Part shown: positions 47,001-55,979 of the stretch, piece after piece
How the letters are laid out: every line of letters begins with the position of its first letter
Numbering within the stretch: the first letter of the stretch is position 1
NCBI RefSeq assembly: GCF_035083965.1
Contig: NC_089735.1
Coordinates: 14,320,501-14,384,500, forward strand
Direction: 5' to 3'
Source of the DNA: Branchiostoma lanceolatum
Taxonomy: Eukaryota > Chordata > Leptocardii > Amphioxiformes > Branchiostomatidae
Length of the DNA: 64,000 bases
The notes under the pieces: model-generated
Seen by the model: the letters and a program-made list of their open reading frames with translations, nothing else
Database searches by the model: none
Told to the model about the DNA's origin: nothing
Translations under genes and position numbers: made by a program

Positions 47001-49758
47001 GGGGAGAGGTAAGACAAAACGGTGTCATGATTTCGCGGTGGAATTAAAGTAGCCTGGAATCCAGCCTTATTAGCTTTCCGTTCGCTACCCAAGCTCGGCC
47101 CGCTCCTCGCGGCAGCGGAGCTTGGGTAGCGCAATAGCACCCCCATGAAACTCCTTATGGGCCGTACCCGGAAATATGAGCCGTACCCGGTAAAAATATG
47201 GGCCGTACCCTGTAAAAATATGGGCCGTACCCGGTAAAAATATGGGCCGTACCCAGAAGTATGGGCCGTACCCGGTAAAAATTTGCAGATGAGCACTACA
47301 GACGGCATCTCGCCACAGCTTGTGTGAGTGTTCTCGAAATTGGGGGCGATTTGTACAACGCCACTCGGCAGAGAGGTGGCCAGGAATGTTTGACATGTTT
47401 GCCAGAGCATAGGCTATGTGTGATTGTGTATCGTTGCGGTACAGGGTATCTAGACGCGACTTTCCCGCGACTACGCACTGTGGCCGGGCCATGTCAGCCA
47501 TTGGGCACGGCCCATAGTTACAGGGTACGGCCCATATTTCCGGGTACGGCCCATATTTTTACCGGGTACGGTCCATATTTCCGGGTACGGCCCATATTTT
47601 TGCTGGGTACGGCCCATATTTCCGGGTACGGCCCATAAGGAGTTTCATGGGGGTGAATAGGATGGATTCCAAGCTAGAATTAAAGATCAGCTTGAAAACA
47701 CAAAAAACACAAAATCACCACGAACATTTCATGATTTACAGTAACCTGTTTGCTAAACGGCACCCATATCATCATCTACAGCAATCAACAGTGTTCCCTT
47801 AGATATCTGTGTATGAAGAATTCATTTTAAGAAGGAAAGATAACAGCTGATCACAATGTTTCAGGGTCCCCCTGAACCAGAGCGCCCCCCTGAACCACCA
47901 GGCGAAGTGAATGGTAAGTCAAATAAATGTCAACAGAGACTGCGATTGGGATATCTACAGATAGAATCGCCGCGATTCTGATATATCGCAATCTCTACCC
48001 TAACAAATTATATAACGTCATGTTGTTTTTAGCATATTGCATTATGATTTCTCCCAACTACAATGGTTTGGCTTTGTGTTGTCTTTCAACAAGACAACAG
48101 TAACAACAAAAGGTATCCAACTTTAGTTGGTATACTTAGGCCACACCAAGTTAATCTTATGGATGACATCCGCGCGCGCATTAATTTTCGCCTGTTGTCA
48201 AAAAAAACAAAAAAAACAATCACCTCCTCCAAGGCTACACAGAACTCCGGAACTTGCCAACTTAGATTGCCGCAAAAGGCTAGCATTGTGCCGGCTTATC
48301 GGAAAACTGGGGGCGTATGTGGATTGGTATGCCATCGATGTTGGCTAGGGGGATTTTGCGTTTGCACAGTTATACGAGAGGATCGCGGTGGCCATGCAGC
48401 GAGTATCGCCAAGACAATTTCAAACACGACCTATCCAGAGTGGCTCTCACACGTTTCTTTTGCAACAATGAGAGACATGGGAGAGGAATTGAGGGATTGG
48501 CAGAGGGATTTGTGAGCGAAAACCATGGAATGCTTAATATGGAGTTCAATGCCATGTATGTTGAAACTGCCCTTATGGGTGTATATGACTACCGGTAGTA
48601 TTCTCATCACAGTCATATATCATCCACAGTCCTTGGAGCCAAATACCTTCTAATAGTCTGCTATGATGAACAAGACAACCTACATGTACCTCCTACAAAC
48701 AAACTGTGTTCTGTGGTTCAATTCGCAATACCAGCTTTGTACTAGTAGCCCTGTGGTTTAGTAGCATTTTTTTTTGCTGGGTTTTTCTTTTTTTCGCCCG
48801 CGCGCATTAGTTTTGGGGTCTCCAGAGGATGTCATCCATAAAATTAAGTTGGTGTGGCCTTATATCGGACACTGTATAAAACACTTTTGATAAATTCCGT
48901 ATTTTTCTACCTCAATAAAAGATATGCTGTCTAACTTTGGTACCCTCTACATTTTCTCTACGTTTCCAGACTCAGACTACTACAACTACCGTGATGAACT
49001 GGCGCAGAGCATCTGTACAGCGGCCGCCGACCAATCAGGAGACATCTTCGCCATCCGACGGGACTGCAGATCTAACGGGGACGGTCTGACGTGCAACGAA
49101 ATGTGCACGTCCCTCAAAGGAGCTATGCTATCAGCAGTCGGCGGCGTTCGAAGGTTTGTGCTACTAGTAACAATAATGTTAGTGTCAGGGACAATTTTCT
49201 GAGGACAAAGCCAATGCAAATGTCTTTAATATATGGTACAAAATTTGTTATGAAGTTGTAGTTCTGTGTTACAGAAATCATTGCAGTTGGGTCAAAAGTG
49301 CTCAGTGTGCCTTTGTGATCACATTTTACACTCTACTGCGCTGGAAAAAGTAGCAATCGGCAAAATAGACAGATGATATGCCAGGGGAGTTAGCCCACTG
49401 GGGAGTGTATACAGTTTGCGACCTCTTTCCAGCGACCTGTGGAGCCAGTGGTAATGTTAGAGGCTAAGCAAATTTTAGTCTTGGACAAATACTGTATCTG
49501 CACCGCTTGACGCATTTATATAATATACCATAAACTGTCAAGTATAATAACATGCTATGCTGATGATGTTTTATTTTCCACAGTACCTCAGAGTGCTTTG
49601 ATGGTGTACATGTGTACATGGGTCGTCCAGTCCTTTCACCGGACCATGTGGCTGGCGCTGGGAAGGTTGGCCTTGCAGCATATCGCTATTTCAGTAGTGG
49701 CTGTATCTTCGCAGCTAACGTCTGCGGACCCAACTACTGTTGCTGTCGTCTTCGCTAG
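41086..49758 (+). CDS. Gene B: predicted type II membrane protein, furin-like site, short collagen stretch, novel Cys-rich domain
   Basis: Paralogue of gene A. Exons 41086-41346, 41847-42026, 47865-47913, 48970-49153, 49584-49758 (stop TAG), 282 codons plus stop, phases consistent throughout. N-terminus MSSEK, GPVPEYDRG; hydrophobic helix about residues 28-48; coiled-coil-like ALRERIAVLETRVQDM; a furin-type RAKR at 101-104; then a Gly-X-Y run from GPC (112) through repeated RDG to GPPG (138), about nine triplets; a proline-rich exon (GPPEPERPPEPPG); then the shared domain with YYNYRDELAQSICTA, FAIRRDCRSNGDG, CNEMC, STSECFDGVHVYM, RPVLSPDH and GPNYCCCRLR. The layout recalls membrane-anchored collagens that are shed by furin (family knowledge); the C-terminal domain itself is unknown to me. 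Additional collagen exons could be hidden in the 5.8-kb intron 2. Confidence 0.82.
41540..41625. repeat. (GT)n/(GC)n microsatellite
   Basis: Long alternating GT run with an inner GC run, in the first intron of gene B. It makes open frames here look longer than they are. Confidence 0.95.
43037..43206. mobile_element. Hairpin element
   Basis: 'gatagctgatgg' through 'aagatatctggatataacag' and 'ggggtttctagtctcc' pairs with 'ggagactagaaacccc', 'ctgttatatccagatatc' and 'cagctatc'. The arms are about 75 bp with a small loop near 43115. In intron 2 of gene B. Confidence 0.85.
43210..45620. other. Part of gene B intron 2, no exon seen
   Basis: Contains two direct repeat pairs: 'tagtattgtgtgcag' and 'aggcatttgtccag' at about 43525-43575 and 43605-43665, and 'gtctcttggg[ta]ccatcggaatgag' at about 45170 and 45260. 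A degenerate copy of the common MITE lies around 44715-44900. No coding segment is supportable. Confidence 0.45.
45622..46112. repeat. Minisatellite built on the CTCCAAGCAGATGTTG motif, about 13 units
   Basis: Units of about 35 bp of the form 'catctccaagcagatgttgt' plus 'gtgattagatttcatt' with variants. The core equals the terminal repeat of the MITE family at 51662 and others, so the array probably grew from a transposon end. In intron 2 of gene B. Confidence 0.9.
46243..46285. mobile_element. One-armed copy of the long hairpin element
   Basis: 'cactgcacgaaatggcctcg' and 'gcggatacgtacag' match the left arm of 36985-37174. No right arm follows. Confidence 0.7.
46440..46645 (-). mobile_element. 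5S-rRNA-derived SINE
   Basis: On the minus strand the head resembles 5S rRNA: 'gatctcggaagttaagc' then, about 30 bases on, 'gtgcttggatgggggacc', in the order and spacing of the 5S internal promoter region. The tail 'gtcccgtgctcgaggaggtg' equals that of the tRNA-headed SINE at 7063-7280. It is too diverged for a working 5S gene. Confidence 0.75.
47050..47676. mobile_element. Foldback element with 9-bp target duplications
   Basis: The ends 'tagcctggaatccag' and 'ggattccaagcta' are inverted repeats. They are flanked on each side by the direct repeat GAATTAAAG (47041-47049 and 47677-47685). Inside lie a hairpin (47090-47125, 'gctacccaagctc' with 'gagcttgggtagc') and two opposite arrays of 'gggtacggcccatattt' units (about 47145-47285 and 47505-47640) around a unique core of about 220 bp. 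A 9-bp duplication is typical of Mutator-like elements. In intron 2 of gene B. Confidence 0.85.
48139..48859. mobile_element. Non-autonomous element with TTA target duplication (PIF/Harbinger-like), copy 1
   Basis: 'ggccacaccaagttaatctt' and 'aagttggtgtggcc' form inverted ends of about 30 bp, flanked by TTA on both sides (48136-48138 and 48860-48862). The interior differs from copy 2 (50525) and holds 60- to 150-codon open frames with some coding character (for instance 48317-48598). I cannot assign those frames to a transposase. In intron 3 of gene B. Confidence 0.8.
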
Positions 49759-50261
49759 CCCTGGCATCTTACCAACTTCAGAGTTATACCCCATTCTACT
49801 AGGACGGCGCTCTCGCCGCGCGCTCTCTGCGACCACAAATTTACCAGAGCGCTCAACGAATTTCAAAGACAAAAGAACGAACCTTATTACGCTTTGCGTG
49901 TTTTGTTGTTTAGTCATACCTTTATATTTTGCATGATATTCAATCAAGAAATCAAGTATTAGAAAAATTTGATTCATGTCTCAGCGAGAGAGCCGGCTAA
50001 TGGAATGGGTGCCTTATCAAGCAAATGAGTACCAAACAGAACATCTTACTAATAGGCATTGTCTTATAAATTTGTATTAGAAAAATTATTATTTCGTTTA
50101 GACCTTTTCAAACAAGGTAGTAAGTTTTCTTTGTTGTATGATATTATACAGAATCATCCAAGCTCAATATCTCCTTAGCCAAGACTTGGAGAGGAAGCAT
50201 GTTTTCTCTAGAGCATTTGTTTATTTGTGAACAGGATAGCTCTATTGTACAATGGAAAATA

Positions 50262-51800
50262 CAGTATTCTGCGTTCATTTATGAATTTTACTAGCTTTGA
50301 AGTGCTGTGCTAAAAACAAGGGTGTATTTCTGTAGTCATTTTGGAATTGTTTCTGGATGGGTTTTATCAGTTTGAATTGCTTTATGATAAACAAGAGACC
50401 ATATTCTGGTCAAATGTTCTTAATATTTTGCACGTTTTTTATCGATTAGAATTGCTTAACAATAACTAAGTACATGTACAAGTATTTCAAAGGTCATTTT
50501 GTTTCTGTATGTTTTTACCAGTTAGGCCACAGCAAGTAAATTTTATGGATGACATCCTCCGCAGACTCCAAAATTAATGAGATAGGGCGAAAAAAAAACA
50601 AGGCGGGCCAAAAAAAACAAGATTCCTATATTTTTAAATTTTGAGATCATAAGTCTTGGTAAACAAGAATTGAGGCGACGAAATATGATATCATGACCAA
50701 CAGGTCTTTTATTCCTGTATTCAACCAATGAGGTTTCAATATAAAACCTCCTTGATTTAATGTAAACATGTCCTTGTAGATATGTATACATCTCAATAGA
50801 CTAACTACAACAAATGCAGAAAAGATTTTGTTGTACCATCATCTGAAGCAACTACACTGGGAATTTATATGCGATGACACACCTTGTGTATACAGCTCAA
50901 TTAACTAGACCCCCCCCCCCCCATTATTTATATAATGTCCTTGCTATAACAAATGCAGAACACAGCTTGTTATTATACCATCATGGGCAGGAACTACACT
51001 GGGTATTCATATGCAATGAAACACCTTAGACTGTCAACGTTTACAACATATTTGCCAATTTTTGGCATGTTGACCACCGTCGGAGGGCAATGAAATTTCT
51101 TGTTTTTTATTTCGAAATCAGGCGAAAATTAATGAGCGCGCTGATGTCATCCATAAAAATTACTTGCTGTGGCCTTAGAAGTGCTTTACAAAAAAACAAG
51201 GGAGAGTATTTCTATGTTGTCATTTCACTTGTCTCCGCAAAGTGTGTGCAAATTTGATGTAATGCAGATTATAATAAACATTCTTAAGCACTAGTACTGT
51301 CATATGCATGCTTTGAATCATTAAGAATTTATATGTAATCAACCCAAAGTTGCTCCTCTGACCACCAAATCTTCAGAATATTACATCCTATCTAATCCTC
51401 CAAATGTTAAGAAAAACATGACATACAATGTCATGGATAAAATAGTTTCACCGAACTGAAAAACAAAGAATGTACTATCTCTGAGGTAATCTTGATATAT
51501 ACTTTAGTTTTTAATTTGAAGCGAGCAAAAGTCAGGAATGTTGGTCCGTCCTTGGTGCTGAACTTTGCTGTCTCTCTCTGTACACTTGTACCAACTGTGG
51601 GGAGGGGGTGAAACAACAAAGGTAAGTATGCAACAAAGAATAAAAGAAGTCCTTCTCATTCATCTCCAAGCAGATGTTGGATGGACAATCGTAACGTCTG
51701 ATTGCCCTTTTTTCTGACAGTACATGTACTATGTTAGGGCGGAGTATTGTAAAAAAACAACATGAGATCAGACAATATTAACGATTTTGTAACCAACATC
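50262..51800. repeat. Segmental duplication, copy downstream of gene B
   Basis: Partner of 38240-39990. It carries the functional last Maf exon on the minus strand and an extra transposon (50525-51174) that the other copy lacks. Confidence 0.85.
50525..51174. mobile_element. TTA-target element (PIF/Harbinger-like), copy 2
   Basis: 'ggccacagcaagtaaatttt' and 'aaaattacttgctgtggcc' are the inverted ends; TTA flanks both sides (50522-50524 and 51175-51177). The paralogous A flank at 38971-38990 reads 'agttagacatgctttac' uninterrupted, so this is a verified insertion: same flanks, one TTA in the empty site. No coding frame of note. Confidence 0.92.
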
Positions 51801-54800
51801 TGCTTGGAGATTACATGTCATAACAATCATCAAAGCAGCAAAAATATTAGAAATAGAACATTCTAGAAAAATTGCAGTGTTTTTTTTGTATGGTAAGTCA
51901 AAACAAATGGTGGTCATCAAACATGTAGTTTGTGCTCAAAATGGACAAACCTTTTTGCAGAAGTGGTAAACAGGAAATCCTTCCACATTAAAGTAGTCCC
52001 CATGGATTCCCTGCACAAGGCTGGAACCGATGGCCTGAATCCCATAACCCCCTGCCTTGTCCCTATACATTTGTACAACAAGGGGGTAGGGGTGAGTGAC
52101 ACTTCCAATGCAGTATTGTACACTGACTAAGAGTAAGATATTCCTAATCTCCAAGCTGCCGGGCTGATGAACCCTCTCTGGCTGACTGGACCTTCTCTGG
52201 CTAGCATATACGATTTTCGCGCCCGGTGTGGATCTGCTTGGAGATTAAGATATTCCAACAAAGTAGTGAAATAGGGATAAGAAATGTGGGGAAATTCTAA
52301 AAGTCACAGGGTAACATTTAATTAGGTTTTATTTTATAAGATTGCATCAAACATTGAACTACATGTACTACATACATACATACATAATCATACTCTAACG
52401 AGTTGAAGCGTTGAACTACTAGCTAACTAAAAAGTGCCATGCTTCATCCTCAGTCTGAGATTTGACTGCTTTACATTTAACTTTTTATTGAGACTCAACA
52501 AGAACTGGTTTCAAATTATGAACTGTACTAAGTTTAAGTGTAGTTCTTGACAGCCCTCCGTTGAACAGTAGAGAATCACAGCATACTACATGTAATATGT
52601 ATGTAAACTAACACTTAAAATCTTCAAAATCACATTTAACAATAATCATGTTAATATCTCACATGGGTTCCCCTGTTGCTACATAAGCCTTCAGCATCTC
52701 ATCTGTCAGGTCCCCAAAACAGACTTCTGTAGACTCGTGGAACTCTACTGTGTCATATTTCTCCGTACCTGTATCTGATTCAACAACATGTGGTATGTTA
52801 TCATTCAGACCGATCAGATACATTACAATTGAAAAAGCAAGTTCAACATTACTGTTGATTCGTAATGTTTTATAAGGAACTTAAAAAGGTGAAGTCTACT
52901 AAAGCATAGGCATAAAGGTTTACAACATAATTCAAAGCATTTACTGTAGTAAATAAAAACATTTTAAACATTTTTTTCACATTTTTGTGAATGCTACGCT
53001 TCTGTGACATCACGTTATGTAGATAGAACACGTGGCTCAGTGAACAGTGGATTCTAAGTTGCAGAAAGTCTATGGTGCCCCAAATCTCTGATAAGGGATA
53101 GTGGTAAAGGCAAGATGTAGATGGCCTCTTTCATTCCATACACCTTCTACAACTTATAATCAACTGCTGAAATTGGGTAAGTTCTGACTTAAGTAAGACT
53201 GACCAACACCTGTCTTTGTGAAGGAATAAGCAATCCACTGCTTGGGTGTCATCACATCAGGCAGTTAGCTACACCCACCCCCATCTTTGATGAGGAATGG
53301 TTGCAAAGCCAAGATGTAGATGGCCTCTTTCATTCCATAGACCTTCTACAACTTATAATCCACTGCTGAAAACATTGGATTGCTCTTTCCCTGACAAAGA
53401 CTGGGGTTGGTCAGTCAAGAATTTGGGCAAGTCAATTTTTTTCTGTTGGAAATTACAGTTCAACTTTGATACAAAATTACTTCTACCAACACAAATGAAC
53501 TTTCAAGTTAAGTTAGGAAAAAGATTATAGCCCACCTGTGAGGGAAGGTACAACCAGTACAACACCTGTGACGACCTCGTGTTTTTTTGCATTCAACCTG
53601 GAAGAACAAGATTATTCCTGGTCAAGTTATGTTTGGAATCACTCTAGGAATTTTGAAAAATTATGATTTATTCCAAGTCTTAAAATTTCAACTAGTTGAT
53701 TATTACTGTATGGTAAACTTTTATATGACCATTGAATATATCATATTATGATATTTTTAATATGTGTAGGACCCTGACTTATATGCGCAATGCAAAAAAC
53801 ATGTATTTTAGACTTGAAACTAATCATGCATCAGAAGAATACTGCTGTCATCTGACTAAAACATATATTTCACCTCTTCAGTATCCTGAAAGCGTCGTCC
53901 TCATCTGCAGGCTTTTCTATGATGTCACTTCCCAGGGACTGTTGTGAAATTTGCAGAAGAAAGTTTATTATCAAATATTACTCACACAGATCATGTTTCA
54001 AGGCAAAGAAATGAAGTTGTTTAAGAAGACAACTTATTTATAAATTTATTTCATTTCAAGACCCAGGGTTGCCCCTTCAACTTAAAAAAAGTTGATTTCC
54101 AAGAGGGCCCAGGATCAAAAATACAGGACAAGACAAGTTATATTTAGTCAGGTGGAGACAAAAGAGGACAACATTCAGTAGAAAAAATAAATTCCGATGT
54201 GTCAAAACGCAAAAGTTGTCCATAGCTCAAAGTCTTAGCTGTTCTAAGGTCAAAATCAATAAAGATTAAAAGTTAAAGTGGAGGTCAGAGGTCAAGAGTT
54301 TACATCTAAAGGCCGCTTGAAACTGCCGTAGGGTTGATACATTACATGCCTTATGTCAGCTGACAGTGTACATGTTGTAGTAATATTATCTGTTTCTTTT
54401 GACTCATGATGCCCTTTAAATCCTTGCTCCAAGCTTTGTTAGACTTACCACAACAGTATCTGCTCCTATTATGAGGTCCGGCTTTTTAACCTGTGTCAAA
54501 AAAAAGGATACTGCGTAAGATACTAGAAATAAAGACAGGTGTTTCTAATCTGACAGGTTTAAGCAAATTCAACAAGCATCAAAAATCAATCAATTCAATT
54601 CAATCATGTTTGATGTGGTGTCCGAATGGAACTGTCCATTGATTGTACCGGATGGGCTACGAGACATGTTTTCTCAGCTTTCTCCTCCTGGACTATTGAC
54701 TATGGCACCACTGTGTATTTTGTTTCATATGTTTAAATTGATTATTCTAACATGTTGCATGCCCCTTAAACAACCTGATTAAGTAAAGATAATACATCAC

Positions 54801-55627
54801 CTGATTATATAGTCTGTCAGCCACCTCCAGAGCCTTCCCTCTGGCCGTGGCCGTGGCATACTCATGGGGGCCTGCAAAGGACGACTTCTTCAGGTTCTCT
54901 TCAAACTTGGACGGAACAACTTCAAACTTCAAGCCCTGGAAAGTGATGGAAATCAATGTAAAAAGAAAAGTAAATTTCAAAGACCTCATACCTGTGTCAA
55001 GTAACACTTTTAATCTATACTTTTATACCATAATCAGGATGAAAAGGCTGCCTGCCTGTGCTAATCCTGGTCACGAATGTTATTACTAGTAATGTGATGT
55101 ACTTGTTCCGTCATACCTTCCACTTTGTTGGACAAACATAATAAATAAATGAATAAACAAATAACCTTACGACTGACATATCATTAAAAAAAATGTTTCT
55201 CATTGATTATGCAAATAAGGTCATAATTTGCATGACTTATGTCATAATTTGCATGACTTATCTTAACTGGGCGGATTGTTGCAAAATAAAGGGGAGAGTT
55301 GACAATTCATCAAATCATTGATTCAATAAATCATACATGAAAAATATGCTAAATAAAACCACATGTCATCAATACACTTACAACATGTAATTTTTTTTAT
55401 GACAGGTACTGGAAACCAAATTTTACAACGCCCTGATGCCATCAAATTTATACTATTTCGTGTCAATCTCTAAATTATGGTCCTATAACTGATACAATGT
55501 AGCATAAGGCATAAACAAAGAACTTAATCTAACTTACTATCCTCTTTAAGATTTCCTGTCTCCTAGGAGATCCGCTGGCGAGAACAATCCTCTGTTCAAG
55601 GAGCTTTGGAAGAAGAGGTTGCAGCAT
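51532..55627 (-). CDS. Maf/ASMTL-type nucleotide pyrophosphatase, complete
   Basis: Maf proteins hydrolyse dTTP, UTP and modified pyrimidine nucleotides (family knowledge). Eight phase-consistent exons in transcript order: 55627-55538, 54935-54801, 54490-54449, 53938-53874, 53597-53536, 52768-52663, 52062-51951, 51594-51532; 224 codons plus stop. Motifs: [14 protein letters not shown] (residues 14-27, the S-x-S-x-R-R signature), [34 protein letters not shown] with the catalytic Asp at 86, [13 protein letters not shown], then [10 protein letters not shown] and [10 protein letters not shown]. It is closest to the N-terminal half of vertebrate ASMTL. The methyltransferase half is absent: the protein stops 20 codons into the last exon after [10 protein letters not shown]. 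Divergent from MRS2; convergent with gene B. Confidence 0.93.
51662..51811. mobile_element. MITE, CTCCAAGCAGA family
   Basis: 'atctccaagcagatgttgg' pairs with 'ccaacatctgcttggagat'. Further inside, 'aatcgtaacg' pairs weakly with 'cgattttgt'. The A flank has the left end at about 39892, so the insertion predates the duplication. It lies just outside the Maf last exon. Confidence 0.8.
52145..52246. mobile_element. MITE, CTCCAAGCAGA family, short copy
   Basis: 'taatctccaagctgccggg' and 'gatctgcttggagatta' are the inverted ends; 'ccctctctggctgactgga' and 'ccttctctggctagcata' form a short internal direct repeat. In a Maf intron. Confidence 0.75.
53090..53380. repeat. Local tandem duplication in a Maf intron
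   Basis: 'aagatgtagatggcctcttt' then 'cattccata[cg]accttctac' and 'aacttataatc[ac]actgctgaa' occurs at 53111 and again at 53310, a period of about 200 bp. Related words (cactgcttgggtgtcatc, sequences around 53010-53070) match 19350-19500 in MICU1 in reverse, so a dispersed repeat is involved. Confidence 0.7.
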
Positions 55628-55979
55628 CCTGAGATTCCGTTCCTCTAGTTTCAATTTAAAGATATCCAAAGCTCTAAAACACCGGTTTCGTCAGATATGA
55701 TCAGATTGCATGCCTTCACTTTGTAACCCCTGACCTTTTTAAACGACGACACTTTTTAGAGGGGTTAATATTTTTATTACCGCTAAAGATATCACATTAC
55801 ACCAGTAAAATGTGTACAAATTAAATCGTTAAATATATTTTTTATTTTATTTGATATTAATGGCAATGTTTTTATCTTAGTAGCGTTTATAAGATTTTTT
55901 GTATAAAGTTACACCACTATTTTCAAAGTGGTCTGCTCCAATGAGTCATTTGAAAAGGCGTTGCATCATCATCATCATC
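55628..55979. promoter_or_regulatory. Bidirectional promoter region between the Maf gene and MRS2
   Basis: The two start codons face away from each other 352 bp apart. No TATA box is evident; the MRS2 start lies in 'catcatcatggcggcgccc', which contains ATGGCGGC, the core of a YY1-type site often found at such starts. Both genes would share this region; whether transcription is coupled cannot be read from sequence. Confidence 0.55.

Noticed and set aside
46862..47501. Overlapping minus-strand open frames of 182 and 138 codons
   Set aside because: Repeated peptides arise from the 'gggtacggcccat' units of the foldback element.
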